From assembly GCF_963678635.1 (NCBI RefSeq), contig NC_087064.1, forward strand, positions 39,964,530-40,028,529: 64,000 nucleotides of DNA. The letters are read 5' to 3'. Position numbers and translations under genes: made by a program. This DNA is from Symsagittifera roscoffensis. Its lineage: Eukaryota > Xenacoelomorpha > Acoela > Convolutidae. The notes under the pieces are model-generated. The model was not told the DNA's origin. It searched no databases and worked only from the letters and a program-made list of their open reading frames with translations. This document shows positions 32,601 to 42,690 of the stretch, in pieces; the stretch's first letter is position 1; each line of letters opens with the position of its first letter.

Positions 32601-33180
32601 CTACCGTCTCCAAAGCTATGAATAAAATAATATCTACCAAAGAACGAATTTTTATTTCCCTAGTTGGTCCAAGTGAATCTGGAAAATCTTGTCTTATTTT
32701 TGATTGGTTGAAAATTGGTACTTTTCAACCAGCAGTCGATAAAATTTTTTATTTTTATCTACATTATCAACCTCTTTATAGTAAAATGCAAAGAAAAAAC
32801 CTTAAATTCATCCAAGGAGTAGATTTTGACTTGATTGAAAATCTTCCCAATAACGGAACTAAGTTTTGCTTATATTTGATGATTCTTGTGAGGAAATTTC
32901 AAACTCCAAACAATTTGTAAAAATTGCCACTGCTGGGAGACACGGGACTGAATACAATATACATCAACACAATTTATTTCATAAAGCAAATTGGGAAGAG
33001 ATGTAGAGTTGCAAAATACACACATAGTCTTGTTCAAGTCGCCGAGGGATGTTTTACAAATCAATACATTAAGTCAACAACTAGGTTAGGATCTCAATTG
33101 AAAGAGTGGTATTAAGATGCAACATCTGTTCCGTATGGTCATTTACTTATAGATTTAACCCCAAAACAGTTGATTCACTT
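32600..33180 (+). pseudogene. Polinton packaging ATPase (FtsK/HerA superfamily, broken)
   Basis: The frame at 32,564-32,920 has the Walker A P-loop FISLVGPSESGKSCLIFDWL, then FYFYLHYQPLYSKM. A one-base slip near 32,865 moves the Walker B strand (LLIFDDSCEE, 32,869-32,898) to the next frame. That frame then gives KIATAGRHG, matching the post-Walker-B sensor region. Later segments (33,000-33,110) are broken by stops, and the C-terminal part with VDSLRYCSN lies at 33,160-33,190. In Polintons and related viruses this ATPase pumps DNA into capsids. Several frameshifts make this copy non-functional. Confidence 0.85.
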
Positions 33181-33545
33181 AGGTATTGCTCTAATAGTGG
33201 CTCAGTTTCAACAAAATTTTATTTACTAGCTGGACTAGAGACGAAGTTTTTGGACGATGAGTACACAATACGTCTCTATTCTCCCAATATTGCAAAAAAA
33301 AATTTGGTAAAACTTCGAAAACAATCCATTCTCAATTGTCCAATAGATTTCATTCAGTTTCTGGGCGAGTTTTTAGTAAACCTATTAAGAGGAGAGCTTC
33401 GAGATCTTCGGAAAGGAGACGTAGTAAAATATCGCAAAGAAATTTCAGAACTAACACGAAAAAGAACTCCTCTACACAAAAGAATTATTTTAAGTTCAAC
33501 TTAAGGGTTACAATTGATATCTATCATCACCCCTTTTGTCATTAA
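33180..33545 (+). pseudogene. Small basic Polinton protein (virion-associated candidate)
   Basis: Within the frame 33,106-33,504, the part after the ATPase C-terminus reads FLDDEYTIRLYSPNIAKKN and then a highly basic stretch (LRDLRKGDVVKYRKEI, TRKRTPLHKR). After a shift near 33,490 it gives a short hydrophobic end (LISIITPFVI). A short basic protein with a hydrophobic tail, encoded after the ATPase, is common in animal Polintons. DNA-binding or membrane-active virion roles are plausible but unproven. The start codon is uncertain because the ATPase and this frame run together. Confidence 0.5.
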
Positions 33546-33589
33546 ACGATTGACATAGTATGGAATAGTTTGTTTTAATTTCGTACTCA

Positions 33590-33910
33590 GTTTATCAATC
33601 ACAAAGTACACTTCCAAGAATACAAAAATTGGAACAAAAGCAAGAAAAAGAGATTTTACAAAAAAATTTCATTCTGTTTTCAGTGCTGTAAATGCGAGGC
33701 TGAAAACGAGCAATAAGCAACTTATTGATTTAAGTTTGAACTCTCCTAGAATTAAACTGAGCCAGTCATACAATATTATATTAGATAATCGAGATGTAAA
33801 AGAATCTATTGTAGACTTTGTGTGTGCACTAAAGCGAAAAAACGCCGATTTTCCAGATATTTAATTTAATAGTTTGGAAGCAGCTCAATTTCCTCCTAAA
33901 CTTGTCATTT
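33590..33910 (+). pseudogene. Unrecognised Polinton gene fragment
   Basis: A plus frame without an ATG runs from about 33,610 to the TAA at 33,862. It is Lys/Arg-rich at first (TKARKRDFTKKF) and then reads IKLSQSYNIILDNRDVKESIVDF. It has good protein-like composition but no known family. It sits just upstream of the integrase and may be a separate small gene or the integrase N-terminal extension. Confidence 0.4.
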
Positions 33911-33959
33911 AACAAGAATGCCAAAGCAAAAGATAGAGGAACTTGGATCCCTTTCAAAA

Positions 33960-34615
33960 TCTGAAAATGTAAGACTAAACAGATTCTATTGAAAACTTGA
34001 GTGAAGCGAGTGGTTTATCAAAAAAGAAAGTAGAAAAGTTTTTACAATCCAAGATATCGTATACAAAATTTGGTCCACTAATCAGGTGTTTCCGAAGACT
34101 TCAAGCTTTTTCTCGTTTTATCAATGAAATCTGGTGTATGGTGTTAGCTTTTGTAGACAAGTTAGCTAGTCAAAACAATGAAGTCAAGTATTTATTAGTT
34201 GCTGTAGATATTTTTTTGAGATTTGTCAGAGTTCAAACAAGGAAAACAAAGTATGCCAAAGACACTTAAGAAGTTTTCAGAAAAATGATTTCTTGAAAAA
34301 TCACTCCAGCAAAACTTTGGGTTGATAAAGGAACAGAAAATGGGGAAACTTTTCAAAAATTTTGCAAGGAGAAAGACGTTGAAGTTTACTCAACAATGAG
34401 TGAAACAAAAGCTGCATTTGCAGAGAGAGCAAAATGTCTTTAGAATATTTAATATATCGTTACATTGAAGATCATGGTGAAAAGTTTGTTCCCAAACTGC
34501 AGCAATTTAATTCTACATTGAACTGTCGCAAAAATCGATCAATTGGAAAATCTCCCAGAGATGTGAAAAACAGTGATTTTTTTATCAATATTGTATAACA
34601 AATCGTTCAAGAAAT
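33960..34615 (+). pseudogene. int: Polinton integrase (RVE type), C-terminally truncated
   Basis: The retroviral-type integrase core appears in two frames split by TAA at 34,267. The first (33,997-34,269) has the KVEKFLQSKISYTKFGP helix region and the strand YLLVAVDIFLRFVR. The second (34,310-34,600) gives LWVDKGTENGETFQKFC (second catalytic Asp) and KAAFAERAK (catalytic Glu). The place of the first catalytic Asp reads WCMVLAFVD: Val stands where W-x-x-D-L is usual. After SILYNKS-like sequence the protein stops and the repeated spacer begins, so the C-terminal chromodomain-like part is missing. It would integrate the element; this copy is inactive. Confidence 0.88.
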
Positions 34616-34639
34616 ATACTAAACCAAAATTCAAAGCTA

Positions 34640-35045
34640 CAAATTTTCAAAACATTTTCTGAAAGTTATCATATGAAACTTACCATACCGAAAATTTAAG
34701 AGACAAGATTTCTACATATCACAAATCGTAGAAGTTAGCTAAGAAATGCAAGTATCAACTAAATCGTGCTCAAATAATTCGGGCACTAAAAATTGTTTCT
34801 GAAACTTACCATCTCAAACCTTACCATCTTAATACATTTGAAACTTATTCCCTATCCTAATGAAATCTTAACTACCTACAATGAATTTCTGACACATAGG
34901 GAAATCTATGCGCTATACATGGGAAATTCAAACCAACAAAAGCAAGCAAAATAGACTTCAATTTCTTTTATAAGAGGTTACAAATACAACTATAACAGAG
35001 GATGTTTACAAATAAGTAGTTTCAGGTCACATAAATCAGGCAAGA
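34640..35045 (+). repeat. Spacer, unit 1
   Basis: This ~400-bp AT-rich spacer recurs at 39,775-40,300, 42,125-42,650 and 47,150-48,290. It contains the phrases cttaccatctcaaaccttaccatctta, aggaaacttattccctatcctaatga and gaaatctatgcgctatacatgggaaa. In one frame, broken by stops, it reads like protein (NKIDFNSFYKRLQIQ, then QARARNQVQDLEKQNLET), hinting at a decayed gene with a coiled-coil end. Confidence 0.7.
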
Positions 35046-35047
35046 GC

Positions 35048-37015
35048 TAGAAACCAAGTACAGGATCTTGAAAAAAAATTTTGAAAACTTCCATGTTGAC
35101 AAAGAATTTTGTGATAATTTTTTTGAAATGTTTGGGCTTGGCAAAAACGTCGATTTTTTGCTTGAAGGTTCGACATTCGGACAACACGAATAAAGAATGA
35201 ACTATCCGTGCGTTTTTTTGAGGTTTCTGTAATCGAGCAAAAAAAAGAGTTGATGCACTTCTTAGACCGGAATTCTCATTTTCGTACTTCACAAAGTCGA
35301 ACGGATCCATATCCAATTCTCCGTTTAGCAGTTTGTTGAAGAAAAGAAGATCTTTGAGTTGATGACGATAGCATATAGGAAAAACATGATGATAAACTAA
35401 AATGGAAGAATAGGATGTTGCCAAACTCCCACAGGCCCATTTCAGACATTTCCATTGTAGGCGTTCAAGTTTGCGGAAACTCGTATTGTCAGCGTCATAA
35501 ACCTCTGACCCATACAATAAAATGGATAGAATACATGAGTTGTATAGAATTAGTTTAGTTTTACTTGGAGCAGAGTATGGGATGTTCCGTTTAATTTGAT
35601 GGTACACTTGCTTCGCTTTTCCGATTTTTATGTTGATGTGTATCCGCCATGACATATTGCTAGATATGTGTACTCCAAGATACTTTACACACAGAGCAGC
35701 TTCTATTTCTACGTCTTCAATGAAAAGACTAACTTCGTTTTCCATTCGCTGAGAGAAAAGAAGGAGTTTGCAATTATTCTCATTCAAGGACATGAGATTT
35801 GATTTAGTCCACTCAATCAAGTTGTTTAAGTCAATTTGCAGGAGATTTGGATCACTGTTTAATAGCTTACTATCAACGGCGAAAATGGAGCAACTTGAAT
35901 ATAAACAGGTACCAGGCAAATCATTGATGAAAATAACAAATAGTAATCGACCAAGCACACTTCCCTGTGGGACTCCACTGGTAACGATGATAGCACTGGA
36001 CCAGACCCCATTAACTTTAACTTCCTGATATATTTTCTGTAGGTAGCTTTGAACAAAGAAAAATAGTCTTCATCGAAGCCGAAATTGCGCAGTTTGTTTA
36101 TTAATAAGTGATGGGTCACTTTATCAAACGCTTTCTGAAAATCAAATTAAACCACAATGGGGGTGTTGCCGTTGTCCATATCCATGTATATTTTGTCTAA
36201 ATAGGCAATTAGTCGGGTGATAGTTGAACGTCGAGTCCGGAAACCATGCTGACAATCTGATAATTTTTGTTTGACAAAGGGATACATATGATTAAATGAT
36301 TAAAAAGAATAGGCTCGAATATTAATGACACTCGAGGTAGATTACTGATGGGTCGGTAGTTTTTGACAGATGTGCGGCTTCCTTCCTTGAATAGAGGAGT
36401 CAAAATTGCACATTTCCCAATTTTCAGGATACATACAACTAGACAGAATTTTTTTAAACAATATATAAGCAAAGGGCGTTAGGCATTCATAACACTTCCG
36501 GAGTAGCGAAGATGGAAGTAAATCGTAAGACACGGCGTTACTATTGGGGCAGCGTTTGAGAGCAGGAGATATAATTTCAAGAGATAGCTTGACATCGGAG
36601 AGTTTAATATCTGCAAGACTATAGAGTAACTTTCTCTAATACAGGAGGGACTTAACACTGAAGCAAAGTATTGACTGAACAAACTGGCTTTGGCTAAGTC
36701 GTTTGATGCACATGCTTACTCCCAGAAAATTGACGATGAAATTAGGATGGAGCCTGAAAAAAGTTTGAGTAACTTAAAAGAGTCTGCTATAGAACAGTTG
36801 TCAATATTGGAAAGTAGAGATATTTTGTCCAGTTCCACTGATTCCATGAATTCAGACTCCCGTTTATTTACACAGTCTTGGTATACAAAATCTCCACGAG
36901 ACCTTTCCTTTTTCAAAGACTCCAATTTGTTCAAGAGATGCATGCTGTGAGAGGAATAATAAACTGGATGCTTCATGCGTTTTGCCCTCCGGGTCTTACT
37001 ACTCCGGCTAAACGA
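35048..37015 (-). mobile_element. CR1/Jockey-like LINE in unit 1 (antisense to the capsid gene)
   Basis: The LINE reads leftward. From 37,015: pre-RT region (103-codon frame 37,027-36,716, then LGVSMCIKRLS), RT fingers (FDSSIQGRKPHICQKL region near 36,400, in shifted frames), RT palm (36,119-35,859) and the 303-codon frame 35,958-35,047. That last frame carries GRLLFVIFINDLPG, the catalytic box as FAVDSKLLN (first Asp replaced by Val), then the thumb and a C-terminal region with SILLYGSEVYDADN. It lacks the endonuclease (5' truncated) and is dead. Confidence 0.85.
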
Positions 37016-37019
37016 GTCT

Positions 37020-37895
37020 TGCAGCAAGTTTATTTTAATAATACAATGGTTTACAACGCCAATGGATTATATCCTCATAAATCACAAATATCGAGCGAAT
37101 TCAACTCGTCGAAGTCACTGATAGAGCAAATTCTTTAGGATCAGGGTTAACTTTTTCACTTAAGGGCAGGCTTGCCATTGATTTGTATACTAGTGGAAAA
37201 TTATTACTACCAATAATCAACGTTCGAATTAAACTAATTCGAGCTGGACCTAATTTTTACATGCTGTCTGATAATCCAAATGTTAGCATGAAAAGTTTTG
37301 ATTGTTCGCTGTTTACTAGGAGAATTTTAGTAGCTGAACCTAATCATCAATACCTGCAATGGAATCTGGAAAGGGAGCCTGCTCATTACAACTAAATGGA
37401 AACTATAGCAAGAACCTTTATCATTCTATCTCGTCAAAACCAGTTTATTCAGGAAAATGTTTTCAATAATGCCCCAATCAAAAAGATAGCTGTTGCAATC
37501 AATACAATTTCGGCTGTTGCGCGATCTTTTTACAAAAATCCTTTCAATTATGAACAATTTCATTTGAGAGAGCTTAGAATTATTCGGGGCGGATGAACAA
37601 TTATTTCATTAGAAACTTCTCTTTGTCGCCCCTATGTAACAACAATGAAAGCAATGCAGTTTAATGAAGATTTTCCATCTCTTCCTATGGAAGACTTTCA
37701 AAATCACTATATTCTAGTTTTCGACTTGACTTCACTACAGGATGCAGCTGAACAGTTGCATTATCCAGAACTTAGTGGAGAAAGCCTTAGATTAGAAATG
37801 TTTTCCCAATTTCTCTTGGACCAAGTAACGCAAGTGATAGTCTTGGGAAAAGACTATCAAACATTCAAATTGACAAATTCGGAACAGTCGCTAAA
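37020..37895 (+). pseudogene. Polinton capsid protein, unit 1 (N-terminus lost, internal deletion)
   Basis: Frames at 37,020-37,138, 37,183-37,395, 37,396-37,596 and 37,645-37,920 carry a Polinton capsid protein of the F54H12.2-like family, taken as the double-jelly-roll major capsid protein (PY). Blocks: MVYNANGLYPHKSQISSEFN, GSGLTFSLKGRLAID-like, HQYLQWNLEREPAHYN, METIARTFIILSRQNQFIQE, FNYEQFHLRELRIIRGG and FQNHYILVFDLTSLQDA. About 85 bp between the first and second blocks, present in units 3 and 4, are deleted here. A TGA interrupts after RIIRGG. The N-terminal third is replaced by LINE sequence. Confidence 0.85.
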
Positions 37896-37922
37896 AAACT
37901 TTATTTTTTTGAGTTTTTAGGT

Positions 37923-38099
37923 TCCTATCAAAATATTGCAAATTTTTTGGGACTTCTCTTTGTTATTATCTCTGTACTATCTATTTTGTTTTTCTTCAGA
38001 CCTAAAGCTTCAGACAAAATACAGAAAGAAGGCCGTTTAGTTGAAAGCTCGAGACACTTCTTCAACCTAGACTGTAAAACAGTATTCAATAAACTTTGA
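37923..38099 (+). pseudogene. Small single-membrane-helix protein between capsid and protease, unit 1
   Basis: A 58-codon open stretch ending in TGA at 38,097-38,099 has one long hydrophobic helix (NFLGLLFVIISVLSILFFF) followed by a charged tail (RPKASDKIQKEGRLVESS) and the end CKTVFNKL. The same stretch, of identical length, is at 45,497-45,673. It has no own ATG: in unit 1 it is in frame with the capsid C-terminus (DKFGTVAKK), while unit 3 has TAA between them. It may be a membrane anchor encoded by a downstream exon or a readthrough gene, or its ATG was lost. Confidence 0.5.
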
Positions 38100-38244
38100 C
38101 TACTACATAAGGCTTGTGTATGGGACTTTGTTGATTCAATTCTTAAATATGTGTAAGTCATTATTCTTTCTTTCTTTATCCTAAAGTACACTATCAAACT
38201 ACCAGTTTCTTTTTTTACATGTAAATCAGCCTCAAGTTGCAAAG

Positions 38245-38592
38245 ATGGATAATTTTTCACTTCAAATTATTGAAAGAACTCCTGAGCTCATGTTCAAGTA
38301 CATGGGATCATGCCCTTCTGATACAGTACGTCAAATAACAAAATACTCTTTTGCAATTATTAACTCAGCCTCAAGCAAAGATAGAGGAGAACACTGGTTC
38401 AAGATTGCTCGACTGGAAGAAAGTAACTACTTTGCTGATTCTTTGGGAAGAAATAGATCAACTTACCCATTTTGGACAAAAAAAAGTATCGACGAAGGGT
38501 TCCTCGAAAGCTACAAAAAACTGATAATTTGCACGGATTTTACGCAATTTATTCAGCCTTTCTTCTTTTTAAATTCTTCCAGAAGAAATTGA
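38245..38592 (+). pseudogene. Polinton adenovirus-type protease, unit 1 (C-terminus missing)
   Basis: The 115-codon frame starts MDNFSLQIIERTPELMF. It contains the region GEHWFKIARLEESNYFADSLGR, in which HW supplies the catalytic His and the ADSLG turn the second catalytic position of C5-family cysteine proteases. The protein should continue for another 60 or more residues to the catalytic Cys. Instead the sequence degenerates after SYKKLI into AT-rich DNA. In adenovirus-like virions this enzyme matures capsid precursors. This copy cannot work. Confidence 0.8.
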
Positions 38593-38599
38593 ATAATTT

Positions 38600-39770
38600 T
38601 CATGATGTGCATCTTTTGAATTTTATCAGCAATTTTATGTAAAAGTGCATTTTTTTATTTGTAAAAGTAAATTTTTGCAGAAATTTTACTATACGATGTA
38701 GTGAGTTGTTTGATTATTTATGTAACTCAACTCTTTATATTCCTTAGTTTTTTCCAAAAAGTATCTTAGCAACTAACCTTCTGGTGAGAAACACGGAGAA
38801 TGATGATGGAATATGGAAGTTGTAGTCCCCCAATTGAAAGAATTAACGATAGAGTAGATAAATTTACGAAAATTGTAACCAACTTCTAGTAAATTGTATA
38901 ATCTTCTTAAACGTTTACTCTGAGAAAGATAGGAAAAGGATTATACAAAAATAACAGAGACAAAAAAATTATGATACTATATCTTTCTCAGTGTAAGCTT
39001 TTACCGGGGCAGAGCAATTGACAAAAATTTGGATGATAACTTTTGTGGAATTTCAGAAATTTTTTAAAAAGATTAAAGACAAAGTGATAAAAGAGAACTG
39101 AAATGAATCGTAGCAGGAAATATGACAGAATAAATAAACCAGTTGAGATAAAAATAAGAATAGATAAAAACATCTGATTGATCGAAACTTGAAAATTTTT
39201 GCATATTTTTATCTTAGTTCCAATGAAAAGTTCATGCAATTTTGATTGGATGTATTTCAATCTTTATGAAAACTTAAGATTTCAATCTCTCAAGAAAGTA
39301 ATTCACGCTTCATTAGCTCTGTGGGGAACTGCTAAAATGCATCTGTCATATGATCGTGGGATAATTATGTGAAAAAAGATTAAATAAGTCATAAAATTAA
39401 GTATAATGAAGCTGTCATCCGTTCTAGAGATAACCTGGGAAATAAAAGATTAAGTGGGATATAAAAGTAATCAACCGTGAGAAGCTGTCAAGATTCCCCT
39501 CATATGCTGTGGAGTTGAATAATTAGCATGTCGAAGATAATCCCCTCTTGACAATTTTCCCCAGATAACCTGAGGGAAAATAAATAAGATGAAATAAGTA
39601 TTTAAGATTTTTTCGAAAAAAAAATATTCTGTGATATATTAGTTAATGATCACACACTCTAAATCTAAACTCAATTTTTGTCGAAACTTAGCATCTGAAA
39701 CATACCATCCAAATTTTTTTTTCGATTTTTTTAATATAAAAAAGTTTTTTCAAGATAAAAAGTAAAACTT
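38600..39770. repeat. AT-rich tail, unit 1
   Basis: About 1.15 kb is shared with 40,925-42,120 and, with a ~270-bp deletion, 46,050-47,140. Landmarks: gtagtcccccaattgaaagaatta, aagcttttaccggggcagagc (units 1 and 2 only), gtcaagattcccctcatat and ccccagataacctgaggg. A minus frame with a hydrophobic stretch (39,260-38,988) is similar in unit 2 but gone in unit 3. No gene is asserted. Confidence 0.75.
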
Positions 39771-39774
39771 GAAA

Positions 39775-40310
39775 AGTTTTCAAAATATTTTCTGAAACTT
39801 AGCATATGAAACTAACCATACCGAAGTTTTGTGAGACAAGATAGCCCTTACATATCACAAATCGTAGAAGTTAGCTAAGAAATGCAAGTATCAACAAAAT
39901 CGAGCTCAAAAAATTCGGGCGCGAAAAATTTTTTCTGAAACTTACCATCTCAAACCTTACCATCTTAATACATAGGAAACTTACTCCCTATCCTAATGAG
40001 TTCTGAATTCCCTACAATGAACTTCTGACACATAGAGAAATCTATGCGCTATACATGGGAAATTCAAACCAACAAAAACAAACAAAATAGACTTCAATTC
40101 CTTTTATAGGAGGTTACAAATACAACTATAACAGAGGATGTTTACAAATAAGTAGTTTCAGGTCACATTAATCAGGCAAGAGCTAGAAACCAAGTGCAGG
40201 ATCTTGAAAAACAGAATTTGGAAACTGACATGTTGACAAAGAAGTTTGTGATAGTTTTTTTGAAATGTTTGGGCTTGGCAAAAACGTCAATTTTTTGCTT
40301 GATAAGAAGA
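39775..40310 (+). repeat. Spacer and LINE 3' end, unit 2
   Basis: The spacer matches unit 1 up to the LINE 3' end (gcaaaaacgtcaattttttgcttgataagaag). At about 40,311 it jumps directly into the small membrane-protein frame (ctctctgtactatctatttt). The rest of the LINE and the whole capsid gene are deleted, some 2.7 kb relative to unit 1. Confidence 0.85.
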
Positions 40311-40442
40311 CTCTCTGTACTATCTATTTTGTTTTTCTTCAGACCTAAAGCTTCAGACAAAATACAGAAAGAAGGCCGTTTAGTTGAAAGCTCGAGACAC
40401 TTCTTCAACCTAGACTGTAAAACAGTATTCAATCAACTTTGA
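40311..40442 (+). pseudogene. Small membrane-helix protein, unit 2 (N-terminal half deleted)
   Basis: From SVLSILFFF through RPKASDKIQKEGR to CKTVFNQL, then TGA. The first half of the helix is lost at the deletion joint. The reading frame and length of the remaining part match units 1 and 3. Confidence 0.5.
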
Positions 40443-40587
40443 CTACTACATAAGGCTTGTGTATGGGACTTTGTTGATTCAATTCTTAAATATGTGTAAG
40501 TCATTATTCTTTCTTTCTTTATCCTAAAGTACACTTTCAAACTACTAGTTTCTTTTTTTAGATGTAAATCAGCCTATAATTGCAAAG

Positions 40588-40913
40588 ATGGATAATTTTC
40601 ACTTCAAATTATTGAAAGAATTCCTGAGCTCAGGTTCAAGTACATGAGATCATGCCCTTCTGATACAGTACGTCAACTAACAAAATACTCTTTTGCAATT
40701 ATTAACTCAGCCCCAAGCAATGATAGAGGAGAACACTGGTTCACGATTGCTCGACTGGAAGAAAGTGACTACTTTGCTGATTCTTTGGGAAGAAATAGAT
40801 CAACTTACCCATTTTTGACAAAAAAAAGTATCGAACCAGGGTTCCTCGAAAGCTACAAAAAACTGATACTTGCGCGGATTTTACGCAATTTATTCAGCAT
40901 TTTTTCTTTTTAA
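40588..40913 (+). pseudogene. Polinton adenovirus-type protease, unit 2 (frameshift and truncated)
   Basis: The ATG-like start (atggataattttcacttc) has one T fewer than unit 1, so the N-terminus is out of frame with the open 40,644-40,913 segment. That segment carries the His region GEHWFTIARLEESDYFADSLG. As in unit 1, the part with the catalytic Cys is absent. Confidence 0.78.
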
Positions 40914-40919
40914 ATTCTT

Positions 40920-42120
40920 CCAGAAGAAATTGAAGAATTTTCATGATGTGCATCTTTTGAATTTTATCAGCAATTTTATTTAAAAGTGCATTTTTTATTT
41001 GTAAAACAAAACTTTTGCAGAAATTTTACTTTACGATGTAGTGAATTGTTTGATTATTTATGTAACTCAACTCTTTATGTTCCTTAGTTTTTTTCCCACA
41101 AAGTATCTTAGCAACTAACCTTTTGGTGAGAAACATCGAGAATGATGATGGAATATGGAAGTTGTAGTCCCCCAATTGAAAGAATTAACGATAGAGTAGA
41201 TAAATTTACGAAAAATGTAACCAACTTCTAGTAAATTGTATTATCTTCTTAAAAGTTTACTCTGAGTAAGATAGGAAAAGGATTATACAAAAATAACAGA
41301 GACAAAAAAAGTATGATACTATATCTTTCTCAGTGTAAGCTTTTACCGGGGCAGAGCAATTGACAAAAATTTGGATGATAACTTTTGTGGAATTTCAGAA
41401 ACTATTTAAAAAGATCAAAGACAAAGTGATAAAAGAGAACTGAAATGAATCGTAGCAAGAAATATGACAGAATAAATAAACCAGTTGAGATAAAAATAAG
41501 AATAGATAAAAACATCTGATTGGTCGAAACTTGAAAATTTTTGCATAATTTTATCTTAGTTCCAATGAAAAGTTCATGCAATTTTGATTGGATGTATTTC
41601 AATTTTTTATGAAAATTTAAGATTTTAATTTCTCAAGAAAGTAATTCACGCTTCATTAGCTCTGTGGGGAACTGCTAAAATGCATCTGTCATATGATCGT
41701 GGGATAATTATGTGAAAAAAGATTAAATAAGTCATAAAATTAAGTATAATGGAGCTGTCATCCGTTCTCCAGATAACCTGGGGAATGAAAGATTAAGTGG
41801 GATATAAAAGTAATCAACCATGAGAAGCTGTCAAGATTCCCCTCATATCCCGAGGAGTTGAATAATTAGCATGTCGAAGATAATCCCCTCTTGACAATTT
41901 TCCCCAGATAACCTGAGGGAAAATAAATAAGATGAAATAAGTATTTAAAAGATTCTTTCGAGAAAAAAAAATATTCTGTGATATATTAGTTAATGATCCC
42001 ATACTCTAAATCTAAACTCAAATTTTGTCGAAACTTAGCATCTGAAACTTATCATCCAATTTTTTTTTTTCGATTTTTTTAATACAAAAATGTTTTTTCA
42101 AGATAAAAAGTAAAACTTGA
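40920..42120. repeat. AT-rich tail, unit 2
   Basis: Near-identical to 38,600-39,770, including gtagtcccccaattgaaagaatta and the gggataattatgtgaaaaaagatt phrase. No gene supported. Confidence 0.75.
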
Positions 42121-42124
42121 AAAG

Positions 42125-42690
42125 TTTTCAAAACATTTTCTGAAACTTAGCATATGAAACTTACCATACCGAAGTTTTATAAGACAAGATAGCCCTTACA
42201 TATCACAAATAGTAGAAGTTAGCTAAGAAATGCAAGTATCAACAAAATCGAGCTCAAAAAATTCGGGCGCTAAAAATTTTTTCTGAAACTTACCATCTCA
42301 AACCTTACCATCTTAATACATAGGAAACTTACTCCCTATCCTAATGAGTATTGAATTCCCTCCAATGAATTTCTGACACATAGAGAAATCTATGCGCTAT
42401 ACATGGGAAATTAAAACCAACAAAAACAAACAAAATAGACTTCAATTCCTTTTATAAGAGGTTACAAATACAACTATAACAGAGGATGTTTACAAATAAG
42501 TAGTTTCAGATCACATAAGTCAGGCAAGAGCTAGAAACCAAGTGCAGGATCTTGAAAAACAGAATTTGGAAACTGCTATGTTGACAAAGAAGTTTGTGAT
42601 AGTTTTTTTGAAATGTTTGGGCTTGGCAAAAACGTCGATTTTTTGCTTGATAAGAAGGTTCGACATTCAGACAACACGAATAAAGAATGA
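42125..42690 (+). repeat. Spacer, unit 3
   Basis: Same layout as the unit 1 spacer. The coiled-coil-like stretch DLEKQNLETAMLTKKF is open at 42,545-42,600 and runs into the LINE 3' end. Confidence 0.75.

Larger units (their letters stand above)
22364..34615. mobile_element. Degenerate Polinton/Maverick, core region
   Basis: The core has three Polinton hallmark genes: protein-primed family B DNA polymerase (minus, 22,364-28,150), FtsK/HerA-type packaging ATPase (plus, from 32,620) and retrovirus-like integrase (plus, 33,960-34,615). Capsid and protease genes follow in the repeated array from 34.7 kb. All carry frameshifts or stops. I could not find terminal inverted repeats or a 6-bp target duplication by eye, so the outer limits are approximate. 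A LINE plus CT tract interrupts the polymerase. The element sits in an intron of the channel gene. Confidence 0.85.

Noticed and set aside
36690-36950. Frame MAKSFDAHAYSQ... and its copies at 44,164 and 49,785 as capsid N-termini
   Set aside because: On the other strand the same bases encode the pre-RT part of the LINE (LGVSMCIKRLS). The plus frames are its shadow.
38988-39260. Hydrophobic 90-codon minus frame in the array tail, similar in unit 2
   Set aside because: Similarity only reflects the repeat. It is deleted in unit 3, and composition is that of AT-rich DNA.
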